Assembly: GCA_032871835.1 (NCBI GenBank)
Contig: CM065299.1
Coordinates: 77,836,204 to 77,900,203, forward strand
Origin: Dipteronia dyeriana
Taxonomy: Eukaryota > Streptophyta > Magnoliopsida > Sapindales > Sapindaceae
Length of the DNA stretch: 64,000 nt
Direction: 5' to 3'
The position numbers were made by a program, and so were the translations under genes. This document shows, piece after piece, positions 1 to 9,868 of this stretch. Every line of letters begins with the position of its first letter. The first letter of the stretch is position 1. The notes under the pieces were generated by a model, which did no database searches, was not told where the DNA came from, and saw nothing but the letters and a program-made list of their open reading frames with translations.

Positions 1-992
1 TGTTGGTTCTCATCATTCCCCTTTTCGTCGAAAGGATTCATCCTCGAATCAACACCTTCATCACCTACATCAAACAAAAACCAATAAGAAACATTAAAGG
101 TTGCACTAATATTGCCATACTCACATGGTAGTTCCAGCTTGTATGCATTGTCATTGATTCTTTGAAGGAATCGAAATGGACCATCCCTTCTAGGAATGAG
201 TTTAGACTTCCTTTGGCTAGGAAATCTTTCCTTCCTCAAGTGTACCCAAACCCAATCACCAGGTTCAAATACTACTTGCTCTCGGCCCATGTTGTGTTGT
301 TTCTTATATTGTAGAGTTTTCTTTTCTATTTGTGTGCGCACCCTTTCATGCAAGGCTTTGACAAAATCAGCATTTTGTTTACCATCCAAATTAGCTTTTT
401 CCAAAGTTAAAGGTAGTAAATCCATCGGAGATAATGGATTGAACCCGTACACAACTTCAAATGGTGAATGGTTTGTTGTAGCGTGCACACTTCGGTTATA
501 AGCAAACTCCACATGTGGCAAATATTCCTCCCAATTCTTTAAATTCCTTTGAATTATGGCCCTCAAAAGTGTTGATAAAGTTCTATTTACCATCTCTGTC
601 TGTCCATCCGTTTGTGGATGATAAGTGGTTGAATACAACAACCTTGTACCCAACTTGCTCAAGCGTTTTTCAAAAGTGGCCAAGGAACTTCACATCTCTT
701 TCGCTCACAATTGTCCTTGGAATGTCATGTAACTGTACAATTTCTTTGAATAACTGCCATGTAACATGTGTTGCATCATTTGTTTTATGGCAAGGAATGA
801 AATGCATCATCTTGCTGAACCTGTCAACAAAAATAAATAAATTAGAATCTCTCCCCCCTATTGACCTAGGTAAACCCAAGACAAAGTCCATGGATATATC
901 AACCAAGGCCTACTAGGTATAGGACGAGGAGTATACAGTCCATGAGGCATTACTTTAGATTTAGCTTGTTTGCAAGTAAAGCATATTCTCTC
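1..992 (-). pseudogene. E1 integrase core and C-terminal part of pol (fragment)
   Basis: The minus-strand translation gives a retroviral-type integrase. A zinc-binding Cys-x-x-Cys followed by KQAKSK lies near 950-985. The first catalytic Asp is in [10 protein letters not shown] near 885. The second position reads VSERDVKF where the family has SDRD, so the catalytic Asp is replaced by Glu. The Glu motif HPQTDGQTE lies near 590-625. Downstream come family-typical stretches ending with a [18 protein letters not shown] motif near 200-240 and an acidic tail at the window edge. The frame is broken by stops and a shift near 660. The hAT element at 993 removed continuity with the zinc finger. The role of the intact protein would be insertion of the cDNA into the chromosome; this copy is not functional. 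Confidence 0.85.
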
Positions 993-1859
993 CAAGGTTT
1001 TAAAACTCGGAAGGCAGTGTGAGACGAGGCGGGTGCCTCGAGGCCAACTAGGCGGGCGCCTCATTCGGAAAGTGGATTTAAAAAGAAAATTGTAAAAAAT
1101 TAATAATATTCAGAATATTCTACAATTAAAGAAATAAGTCGTATCTAACATTACCCTTAAACAACCATTAATAAAGATTTACCCAAACTCATAGTCAGCT
1201 TCCAAACCATCTGGAAGCTGAAAGCAGTTGACAACTGCTATAATTAAAAAAAAATAAAATTAAAAGAGAGATATATGTATGAAAGAGAGAGATGAAGAAC
1301 AAAATAAAACTGATGAGAGAAACAGAAACAAAGGAGATGAAGAAGAGACGTTGAAGATAAAAATTTTAAAATTTTTTGAATTTGAAAACTCGTTGTCGTC
1401 CGCCGCCGCTAGAACTTTGAGTGGCCGACATCGACTGCACCATCAGAATCAAATGCCGCCGACCAACAACTTTCCCTTCATCACCAACCTCCAAATCTAC
1501 CTCTATCAATGTAGATCTACGTTTGAAAAATAGATCCCGCGTCTCCACCGCCGTCGAACGAGAGCATGTGGAGCGTCACCACCGGTACCAAACGAAGCGT
1601 CACAACCGGTACCAAACGAAGCGTCGGCTGTCGATCCTTCTGAACGGCCTTCCATCTGTTAACAGAGCAAAAACAAAATGCGTTGAGTGAGAGGAGAGGC
1701 GGGCGAGTGAGGGCTGGCCGGAGGATATGCGGCCGCCTCGTGCGGCGGAGGCGGGAGTTTGAACGATAGCAATAAGTAATGCAGCACCAATACGGTTTCG
1801 TCGAGAGGCGGGCGAGGCCGTCTCGGGGCAGTCGGCTCAAACCGTTTTTTAGAACATAG
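993..1859. mobile_element. Non-autonomous hAT-like element (hAT-1) in E1 integrase
   Basis: The element is bounded by the exact 8-bp direct repeat ATTCTCTC at 985-992 and 1860-1867, the length typical of hAT insertions. Its ends, CAAGGTTTTAAAACTCGG and the reverse complement of the right end, CTATGTTCTAAAAAACGG, match at about 13 of 18 positions. Both subterminal zones are GC-rich with many GGCGGGC and GAGGCGGG copies in opposite orientation. Removing the 867 bp plus one duplication restores the integrase reading VERI-CFTC. No transposase is visible. A short tandem duplication (unit containing CACCGGTACCAAACGAAGCG) lies near 1575-1625. Small open frames inside are not convincing genes. Confidence 0.82.
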
Positions 1860-3498
1860 ATTCTCTCAACATCTCTTTTCATGTGTGGCCAAAAGAAATG
1901 ATCACTTAACACATTCAAAGTATTTTTAACTCCAAAATGCCCCATTTACCTATCACTATGTGCCTTTTTCACAAGCAATTCTCGCATGGAACATTGAAGA
2001 ACACAACTTGTTTTCTTTGAAAAAAAAACCATCATACCTGAAGAAATTGTCAAAATCCCCCTTCTCACATGCCCTATAAACATTAGCAAAATCAAGGTTA
2101 GTTTTGTATAAGTCTTTACTGTACTTAAAACCCAATAATTTTGCATCAAGTTTAGAAATTAGAGCATACTTTCTAGAAAGAGCATCGGTAACCACATTTT
2201 CTTTACCTTGTTTGTACTTAATGATGTATGGAAATGATTCAAATAAACTCCACCCATTTTGCATGCCTACAACTTAGCTTTCCTTGCCTTTGAGATATTT
2301 CAAAGACTCATGATCGGTGTGTATAATGAATTCCTTGTAACTTAGATAGTGCTGCCATGTCTCTAACACTCTTACCAAGGCATAAAACTTCTTTTCATAC
2401 ATCGGGTAGTTAAGACTTGCTCCACTTAGCTTCCCACTAAAGAACGGAATAGGTCTGCCCTCTTGCATTAAGACTCCTCCAATACCTATTCCACTTGCAT
2501 AACACTCTATCTTAAAAGTTTTAGTAAAGTTAGGCAAAACGAGCAAAGGTGCTGAACTAAGTTTGTCTTTAAGCAAGTTAAAAGCATTACCTTGTTCATT
2601 AAGACTCCCCCAATACCTATTCCACTTGCATAACACTCTGTCTCAAAAGTTTTATCAAAGTTAGGCAAAACAAGCAAATGTGCTGAACTAAGCTTGTCTT
2701 TAAGCAAGTTAAAAGCATTACCTTGTTCTTTACCCACCTAAATCCCACATTCTCTTTGATGCATTCGGTTAATGGTGCAGTAATGGTAGAAAAATCCTTA
2801 ATGAATCTTCAATAAAAGCTTGCAAGACCATGAAAACTTCTTACATCACTTTTTCATGATCTAACATGTATTCCTTTATCATTAACAATATAACCCAGAA
2901 GGTAAGTCGTTGGTACAAAAAATGCATTTCTTTAGATTAGCATATAACTTTTCTTTTCTAAGCATATAAAAAACAACTTTTAAATGTGTTACATGCTCGT
3001 CTAAATTTTTGCTATACATAAGTATTATCATCATCAAAATAAATCACTACAAACTTTCCAATGTAAGCACGCAAAACATGACTCATCAATCTCATGAAAG
3101 TACTAGGTACATTAATTAGGCTAAAAGGCATTACTAATTCATTCATATAGACCATGTTTAGTTTTGAAACGGTTTTCCATTCATCACCCTCACTCATTCT
3201 TATTTGTTGATATCCAGATTTCAAATCAATCTTTGAAAACACACAAGAACCATGCAATTCATCCAACATATCATCTAGCCTAAGGATAGGATGTCTATAC
3301 TTTACCGTGATTTTGTTGATGGCTCGACAGTCAACACACATTCTCCAAGATCCATCCTTTTTAGGCACCAACAAAACAGGAACCGCTCATGGACTCGTGC
3401 TTTCACGCACATATCCCTTTTCCATAAGCAAACTTGCTTTTGGATTTCCTTGGTCTCTTTAGTGTTGCATCTATATACCGGCATATTTGGTATTCTTG
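1860..3498 (-). pseudogene. E1 pol: reverse transcriptase, RNase H and integrase zinc-finger region
   Basis: From 3498 downward the minus strand encodes the fingers and palm of a Ty3 reverse transcriptase. [14 protein letters not shown] is near 3335-3374, followed by the [13 protein letters not shown] block, and the catalytic YFDD box lies near 3025-3040. The RT-RNase H connection follows, disturbed by a 131-bp tandem duplication. Then come RNase H signatures ([22 protein letters not shown] near 2440-2520 and the [11 protein letters not shown] block near 2290-2330) and the start of integrase ([14 protein letters not shown] near 1870-1915). The stretch between 2740 and 3010 is decayed and reads only in pieces. 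At 3498 the coding text breaks in a PGxxIPN motif, exactly at the solo LTR insertion. Confidence 0.85.
2467..2728. repeat. 131-bp tandem duplication in the E1 RT/RNase H junction
   Basis: Copy A is 2467-2597 and copy B 2598-2728. Both begin ATTAAGACTCC and end CCTTGTTC. They differ at roughly eight positions by eye. As 131 is not a multiple of three, the duplication shifts the reading frame and repeats the protein text [13 protein letters not shown] and [14 protein letters not shown]. It looks like replication slippage or unequal exchange after the element stopped being selected. Confidence 0.9.
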
Positions 3499-3756
3499 AG
3501 CCCTGTTATAGGGATTTTTTGATAGCATGACAAGTCAGCATGATTAGATATGCCACATCACGGGAGTCAAAAGATTAAGCCAAGACAATTAATAGATGAT
3601 TTCAAGGCCAAGTCAAGATTAACCAAGATGGTCGGGGAAGCTAACTGATCGGGCTCAAATAATCTGGTTAGGGAAACTAGCTGATCGGGTAGAGAGGACT
3701 TGGTCGGGACCATCCGATCGGGACAATAGAAGTTTGTTCGGGACTAGAGAATTGGT

Positions 3757-4086
3757 CAGTTGAAAACACACGGGAGATATTAAAGGCAACTACGACTCAA
3801 AAACGAAGAAGAATTGTTTTACTTAAATAAGGAATCTAGAGTCGTACTCCAATAAGGAAATATCCCTATTTCCTCCCCAATACCAGAGAATTCTATTCGG
3901 GAAAGAACTCAAAGCTTCCTTCAGTTGAACAACAGGCGGGAGATAATAAAGGCAACTACGACTCAAAAACGAAGAAGAATTGTTTTACTTAAATAAGGAA
4001 TCTAGAGTCGCACTCCAATAAGAAAATATCCCTATTTCGTCTCCAATATCAGAGAATTCTATTCGGGAAAGAACTTAAAGCTTCCA
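3757..4086. repeat. 165-bp tandem duplication in the solo LTR
   Basis: Two adjacent copies, 3757-3921 and 3922-4086, each run from CAGTTGAA through GGCAACTACGACTC and AATTCTATTCGGG to AAAGCTTCC. They differ at about ten positions, so the duplication is old. It lies in the U3-like part upstream of the TATA region. Confidence 0.88.
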
Positions 4087-4152
4087 GAAGGATAAACTCC
4101 AAACAAAAAAGAAGACAAAGGCGACTTTAACAAGTAACCAGTCATAATTAAA

Positions 4153-4431
4153 CACTACCACCTTTCCTTGTTGGTATAAACAATGATTATGGTTCTATGC
4201 ACATATAAATACCACTATCATTCAACCATTGTAACTTGTACGGTTTTGGAGGTTTAATAATAGGTAATTTCAATTTCTTCACAGGGTACTTGCCACATTT
4301 GTACAACTTCTTCTATCAACAATCACATTACACAACTTGTTAGCAATCAAACAATGAGTATGAAACAAATTTTCACTACCACCTTTCCTTGTTTGTATAA
4401 ACAATGATTAGGGTTCTATGCACATATAAAT
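4153..4431. repeat. Templated insertion: 169-bp copy of nearby E1 protease DNA between duplicated LTR segments
   Basis: The LTR stretch 4153-4210 is repeated at 4374-4431 (CACTACCACC to CACATATAAAT). Between the two lies 4208-4376, which matches 5351-5519 of the surrounding E1 element over 169 bp in the same orientation, with about seven differences by eye. The source encodes the E1 protease region, which has no business inside an LTR of another family. The structure fits repair of a break by copying from DNA about 1.1 kb away, with short overlap at both joins. Confidence 0.88.
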
Positions 4432-4745
4432 AGACCCATAATCTCATTGTAAAAAGGACGATACCAGGGACGAGACACATATAAGAACACATAGAAAATA
4501 TACAATAAAAGAGAGAGATACACCAAAAAGAAGAGATTGAGTGTGTAATTATTATATTATAGTGGATTCTTCTCGTCGTCACCGGCAACCGTGGATGTTT
4601 CCCCACCTTGGGTTTTACCATGTAAACTCTTGTGCATGTTTTCTTCTCTTTTTTTATTTTCTCCATCACATCTTCAACAATCTACAAAAACCTGTTAGAT
4701 GCGTGATCAATCCTATACGATCCAAAAATCATCGTCAACAAGCCC

Positions 4746-5530
4746 GAAATGAAATCAATTTGATGTTCAATTTCTCTAAGTGGTGGCAAACCATTAGGAA
4801 TATCTTCGGGAAAGAGATTCTCATTTTCCTACAAAAGATCAACAATAACACTAGGCAAACTCTTGTCAATCTCATTAGAAACAATTAAAACGTCCTTGTC
4901 CATAAATACAAGCCTCATGGTTAATGCTTTCTTCACATCACATATTTTTGCACAAATACTCATTTTCCTTTCACTCAAGCCTTCCTTGTTTACTTTCCCT
5001 TTGTGTTTCCTATTGCTCATTTTTACCACTTAACCCACCTTTATCTTTTTTCTCTCTTTCTTGCTCCCTTCCCAAAGTTTTAGCTAATGAAGATTCACGC
5101 TTTTCATATTGCCGTTTTATGCGCATTTGGTCTTCAAAAATTGTCTTTGGAGGCAAAGGTCCAAGTTGGTATTTCTGTGCCTCCATGATAAAAAAATAAC
5201 GGTTCTTAAACCCATCATGCATTATCGTTCAATCATATTGCCTGGTCTCCCTAACATGTGACCAGCATACATAGGTACCACATCACACCAAACCTCATCC
5301 TTATATCTACCACTTGAGAAAGAATCTAGCACTTGCCGATTTAATTTCACAATACCACTATCATTCAACCATTGTAACTTGTACGGTTTTGAAGGTTTAA
5401 TAGTAGGTAATTTCAATTTCTCCACAAGGTACTTGCCACATTTGTACAACTTCTACTATCAACAATCACATTACACAACTTGTTAGCAATCAAACAATGA
5501 GTATGAAACAATTTTTCACGTTGCTCACCA
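4746..5530 (-). pseudogene. E1 protease and N-terminal reverse transcriptase
   Basis: The minus strand near 5440-5480 reads NVIVDSRSCTNVAS, the position of the retropepsin active site. The family has Asp-[Ser/Gly]-Gly there, so Gly is replaced by Arg. The block LKLPTIKPSKPYKLQWLND and then DVVPMYAGHMLGRP (near 5225-5275) are family hallmarks at the end of the protease domain. Further down, DKSLPSVIVDLL and HQIDFISG lead into the reverse transcriptase and stop at the solo LTR boundary. The reading changes frame several times. The segment 5351-5519 is the donor of the templated insertion in the solo LTR. Confidence 0.8.
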
Positions 5531-6746
5531 TGTTCATTATTTTTACTTTGCAAACTAAGTGTGCGATGTACAACCAAAGTTTCTCCACTAGCATACTTTC
5601 ACCAGCGTTTTCTAAATGTGCCATGTCATCTTCATCCTCTTTCTCACTTTCGGATTCCACCGCCCCATCCCGCATGATTATTACTTTTTTATTAAGACAT
5701 TCACTTGCCACATGACCATGTCTGAGGCACTTAAAACACTTGATGCCTCTGGTTTGATTAGGTTGATTCTTAACTCTACCCTTGTCTATTTCATTTTTGC
5801 TTTTAGGTTCATTAATTTTAAGTTTAACAATAGGTTTATCATCTTATTTACTCCAATTCGGTTTCCAAGAAGAAGAACCCGAATAAGGCTTTGAATCATA
5901 CCTTGTGCCTTTTCTTTTGAGTTGCCTTTAGATCTTCATAGCCACATTCACCATGTCCTCAATCTCCAAATAATGTTGTAACTCCACAAGATTAGCAATG
6001 TTCTTGTTTAACCTATTCAAAAATCGAGCCATGGTGGCCCAACGGTCCTCCTCCACATTAGCCCTTATCATGGCTGTCTCTATCATCTTGTGATATTCTT
6101 CTACATTCATGGAACCCTATGTCAAAGTTTGCAACCGTTGATGCAAATCCCTATAGTAATAATGGCCAGAGACAAACCTCCCCCTCATGATTTGTTTCAT
6201 CTCCAACCAAGTCTCTACGGGTTTTTTACCATTTCTATGTCTGTATTTACACAATTGATCCCACCAAACAATAGCATAATCACCAATCAATGGCATTCAA
6301 AGATCTGCTCCACTTTTCGTTCCCATTCCAAATAGGCATTCATATTGTTCTTCCCTTGAAGAGGAGGAATTTTCATTTTGATGCTGCCAATGTATCGGTC
6401 TATACCATCAAAACGTCCTCTCCTAGTTTGTCTCCTAAGATTAACATCTTGACGAATTATGGTAGCTTGGCCATCATCCGTGTCTTCTCTACCATCATAT
6501 TCCTCATTGACAAAGGCTGGTTCTTCCATGCCGTGGTTCACCTTGCAATTTGGTAATTGCTTTATCATGTTGTTCTAGATGATCTCTTACATCTCCCATC
6601 ACTTTGAACAAATGTTCAAATTGTTGCTGCATTGCTTGAATCACTTGATCATTTGAGGAAAAACTCATTTCTTTCTCTTTGTTAGACATGTTTAAAACCT
6701 GAATTTTTTTTTTAACAGCAAACACTTCCTCACTTGTTTCACTCAA
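5531..6746 (-). pseudogene. E1 gag with CCHC zinc knuckle
   Basis: The minus-strand frame opens near 6746. The coiled, charged N-terminal part (DQVIQAMQQQFEHLFKVMGDV) is followed by PPLQGKNNMNAYLEWERKVEQIF near 6300-6360, the usual start of the retrotransposon gag domain. The block EEYHKMIETAMIRANVEED with RFLNRLNKNIANLVEL near 5960-6110 is the end of that domain. A perfect nucleocapsid knuckle, CFKCLRHGHVASEC (Cys-x2-Cys-x4-His-x4-Cys), lies near 5695-5740, followed by an acidic stretch before the protease. Stops occur near 6170-6290 and 5880. An intact Gag would form the particle and bind the RNA. Confidence 0.85.
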
Positions 6747-7278
6747 CGAATTAATTCACACCTCTTGTGTTTCACACAATTATTTGGCTTTTCTTGATCC
6801 TAATCTCACCACTCTTGCCTTTTACCTCACCTAACTTGTTTTGTTTTTTGGGTTCTTAGATTAACTAAGGTCCTTAAACAAACAATTCAGATTAAGGCAA
6901 ATTCAACGGAGTGAAATTGGGCAGGTTTAAAAAGCAAACAAAAGGTAGGCCAATTGAAAGTGGTTTATACAAAACTTAATTCAATAACGCAAATAAAGAT
7001 TAGAACTGAAATATCAATTTCTATCTTAACAAGAATTCTGTTTGTTTTGGTTAAGAAAACAATACTTAAATACTTCCCAAACCGAAACAAGAAATCATAT
7101 GAATCAAAGAAAGATTTCTGGAATTTTACAAGAATTTCTTAAATTCGCAATGCCTTTTTTTTTTTTTTTTAACTATAAAGTGCTGAAAAACAAAGAAGGA
7201 TGTCAATAACCTTAAGAAGCACAATGATTAAGACGAAGAAAGAACAAAAGAGGAAGAAGAAAAGAAATTGAAAACTAA
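6747..7278. other. E1 5' leader, first part; no gene
   Basis: This is the untranslated leader between the primer site and gag of E1 on the minus strand. It is AT-rich with A/T homopolymers (T-run at 7147-7172) and no convincing reading frame on either strand. The PIF-like insertion at 7279 separates it from the rest of the leader (8659-8712). Confidence 0.6.
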
Positions 7279-8002
7279 GGGTGTGTTTGTTATGTGGACG
7301 GAACGGGACAAGACAGTTGTTCCATATTGTGTTTGGAATGTCTGAGACAGAACTATTAATTGTACTGTTATACGTTTGGTATGGTTAGGACATGATGAGA
7401 TAAAAGGTTAAAATGACCAGAATACCCTATTATATATATATAATATGTTAGAATAATTTACTTTCAACTCGAGCTCAAAACATTCATGCAATATTATATG
7501 TATATTATATATATAATATCATATTATATTAGAATTATTATATATATATTATATTTTATATATATATTATAATATTTTTTTTATAATATTTTTTTTATAT
7601 ATATTATAAATATTATTATTTATCTATTATATTATATATATATAATGTTAGAATTATTATATACATATATATTATAATATATTTTATATTATAATTTATA
7701 TATTACATATTATTATAATATATATACTATATGTGTATATATAATATTATAATTATTATATATATATATAATATTATTGATGATATTATTAATATATAAA
7801 ATATATTATATATTGTTAATAATATATAATATATGTTATTAATATATAATTATATATATATATTATTATTATTATTATGTTAATATATAATGTATAAAAT
7901 ATTATATATTATGTATAATATATACATTATGTTATATATATGCAATAATATTATTATATATGGTACGTATTTATATTTATAATATATATATATTAATGTT
8001 TG

Positions 8003-8058
<56 letters not shown>

Positions 8059-8172
8059 TAATATATATATTATAATATAAATACGTACCATATATAATAA
8101 TATTATATATATTTATTATATATAATAATATATAATATAATATCATATATATATATATATAAAATATAATAA

Positions 8173-8210
<38 letters not shown>

Positions 8211-8658
8211 TAACATATTTTATTATGATATGTATTATATATATAATGTTATCATATATATTATTTTATATGTAATAGTATTTAATATATTTTATATATT
8301 ATTTTAATATACATATATTGAAACACCCTTTCAGAGAGGTAATGAGCTTTAATTGTGACTACATCTCGAGTTCATATTAGCCCGATGGCCAATGAATTAT
8401 ACGGGACATTGAGTGGATTCATCCAATATATATATATATTATAATATATTATTAAATATGTTGTAGTTTTTTGAAAATTTAAAGGGTAAAGCAGTCTTTT
8501 TTAGTTGTCCCATGTCATAGGGTCTTGGGTTGGACAAAAATAGGTGTTTTTTGTCCTACATTGTCCCGTCCAATTTCATGCTAAAGACGCACCAAACGTG
8601 GGATAAGAAAAAATTGTCCTACGTTATCCCGTCCATTCCCGCGTACCAAACGCACCCT
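7279..8658. mobile_element. PIF/Harbinger-like non-autonomous element with AT-repeat core
   Basis: The ends GGGTGTGTTTGTTA (left) and the reverse complement of the right end, AGGGTGCGTTTGGTA, form a short terminal inverted repeat. TAA directly abuts both sides (7276-7278 and 8659-8661), the target pattern of PIF/Harbinger or Tourist-type elements. Subterminal zones share GGACGG/CCGTCC and GGGACAA/TTGTCCC words in inverted orientation. The middle, about 7426-8470, is almost only A and T, except for a 110-bp island of normal composition near 8320-8430 that I cannot identify. No transposase is seen. The superfamily is inferred from TIR and target length only; a two-base TA target is also possible. 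Confidence 0.6.
7946..8106. repeat. Long AT-rich palindrome around a (TA)n tract
   Basis: The left arm, with GGTACGTATTTATA near 7962-7975, is mirrored as its reverse complement with TATAAATACGTACC near 8076-8092. The arms continue outward as AATAATATTATTATATAT and its complement, for roughly 50 bp per arm. The centre is a (TA)n tract at about 8015-8052. It is the densest part of a simple-sequence block about 1 kb long and should fold into a cruciform or hairpin. Confidence 0.8.
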
Positions 8659-8712
8659 TAAGGATTAACAAATAAATGGATACACAAACCTCAAACTTGA
8701 GTCTTGAGTCAA

Positions 8713-8724
8713 GCTCTGATACCA
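8713..8724 (-). promoter_or_regulatory. E1 primer binding site (initiator tRNA-Met type)
   Basis: On the minus strand the sequence two bases after the LTR end reads TGGTATCAGAGC, complementary to the 3' end of plant initiator tRNA-Met and used by many Ty3/gypsy and Ty1/copia elements to prime minus-strand DNA. Confidence 0.9.
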
Positions 8725-8726
8725 AA

Positions 8727-9380
8727 TGATAGAAATCATTAACTTAGCAATCATATACCTCTATAGCTAAATATCTATGATACATATGGAATGCAAATTA
8801 ACATCCTCCAACTAATTAAAACAAACCCGTTCGTTCAAGATTGAAGGAAGAGAAACTATTCTAATAACTTCATCAATGGAATGTTGATAAAAATAATTTG
8901 AACAATACTTTGATTTCCTTAAAACGCCACAAACTATGAGTTTAACTATGAAGTTTGATAAGTTTAAAGAAAAACAAAGATTTGTAAGGGTTTTGAACGC
9001 TACAAGTTGAATGAGCTTGATAAGTTCAAAAGTTCATGTAAGAACTTAAAAACAAAACATTCACAAAATGCTATAATAAGTTTATATTACTCAAATCGTG
9101 TCCTTCCAAAGAAAATTAACCTTGTTTATATAGAACAAAGGCCAAGAACAGAAACAAAGAAATATCGGCCTCTAAACACAAATGTAACCGCCCATTAAAT
9201 GTGTAACTGCCCACCACCATGACAACTAGACCATGAATGATTCAGTCTTTGTAACTCCTCTTTCCTAGTCAAAGGACACATAAACTCACACTTAACAAAA
9301 TAAAACCTTATATGTTCAAGTTACAAACCCAACACAATTAAAACCCAAACTAACATAAAATAAGCCCATAAATCCCAACA
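8727..9380 (-). repeat. E1 5' LTR
   Basis: On the minus strand the block starts TGTTGGGATTTATGGGC and ends ATTTCTATCA, giving TG...CA termini, and the primer site follows after two bases. It is 654 bp. A TATA box in the right place (plus-strand GTTTATATA at 9124-9132, minus TATATAAAC) supports the promoter function of the LTR. The partner LTR is outside the window, so age and target duplication cannot be read. Confidence 0.85.
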
Positions 9381-9868
9381 TGGCTGAATGACCTTTTATT
9401 CTTCAAGATGGGATAAATACTTCTTTCTAACAAGGTTGGACTCTTGTTTTCATGATTTGGACTTGTATGAAGCATGTTGACTATTTTACTCTTCTTGCAT
9501 CCGTAGAACCTTGTTTAGATCTTGACTAGCTTGCTCATTCAAAATGCTTTCCATTAAACAAGTTAAGGCTTCTTTATCCTTTTAGCTTCAGCTCTTGTCA
9601 TTGGTTCTCCATGAATGGTTAAAAGATTTTTTCCAACCTTAACCGAATGGTGATCAACTTGTTGGTCCCCATCATTCACTTTTTTGAGAAGCATGCCTTG
9701 ATATCACCTAGTCCCCCCTATTTGATAACCCAAAATGCTTTAGAAGCATGCCTTTTTACACTATTACCTTTTACCACGAATGGAACATTTGACTTCTTAG
9801 CCAAAGCTTGCAATTCTTTTCATTCTCGTTGTCTAGCTGTTTGTGCCACAAATTTGAACATGCAACTT
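9381..9868 (-). pseudogene. C-terminal pol remnant of an older copy related to E1
   Basis: On the minus strand 9660-9720 reads GDIKACFSKKVNDGDQQVDHH, which resembles the tail of E1 pol at the window edge ([16 protein letters not shown]). It continues into GEPMTRAEAKRIKKAL, a motif common at the end of Ty3 polyproteins, near 9555-9620. It therefore seems to be the 3' end of a related element lying immediately upstream of the E1 LTR. No clear polypurine tract precedes the LTR at 9380, so nested insertion of E1 into an older relative is as likely as a tandem pair sharing one LTR. The part 9730-9868 has stops and no recognised domain. Confidence 0.5.

Larger units (their letters stand above)
3504..4740 (+). 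mobile_element. Solo LTR of a Tat-type Ty3/gypsy family inside E1 pol
   Basis: The 1,237-bp block starts TGTTATAGGG, ends CGTCAACA and is flanked by the exact 5-bp direct repeat AGCCC (3499-3503 and 4741-4745). These are the three marks of an LTR left after recombination between the two ends of an element. Excising it rejoins the E1 protein between HQIDFISG and RIPNMPVYRCN. The right part is clearly related to the TatA LTR at 11893: a GATCGGG-rich 5' part, GGTTCTATGCACATATAAATAG as TATA region (TATAAATA at 4425-4432), and the CCGGCAACCGTGGATGTTTCC block near 4580. It has its own history: a 165-bp tandem duplication and a templated insertion, listed separately. Confidence 0.9.
1..9380 (-). mobile_element. 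E1: decayed Ty3/gypsy LTR retrotransposon, 3' end outside window
   Basis: Reading the minus strand from 9380 to 1, the order is LTR, tRNA-Met primer site, gag with a CCHC knuckle, protease, reverse transcriptase, RNase H and integrase, which is the Ty3/gypsy order. The 3' LTR would lie left of base 1. Three later insertions split it: 993-1859, 3504-4740 and 7279-8658. Removing the first two restores the protein reading across the junctions. Many stops and frameshifts remain, and the catalytic Asp-x-Gly of the protease and the second catalytic Asp of the integrase are altered, so this is a fossil. The exact Ty3 lineage (Reina-, Tekay- or CRM-like) cannot be settled because the C-terminal region that could hold a chromodomain is off the window. 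Confidence 0.88.

Noticed and set aside
7880..8146. 88-codon minus-strand open frame
   Set aside because: It is Ile/Tyr repetition translated from the AT simple-sequence block.
8320..8430. Possible organelle DNA insert in the AT-rich element
   Set aside because: The island has normal composition, but I could not match it to any plastid or mitochondrial gene by reading.
8713..8724. tRNA-Met-like sequence (also at 22098)
   Set aside because: Only the 12-base complement of the tRNA 3' end is present, beside an LTR; these are primer sites, not tRNA genes.
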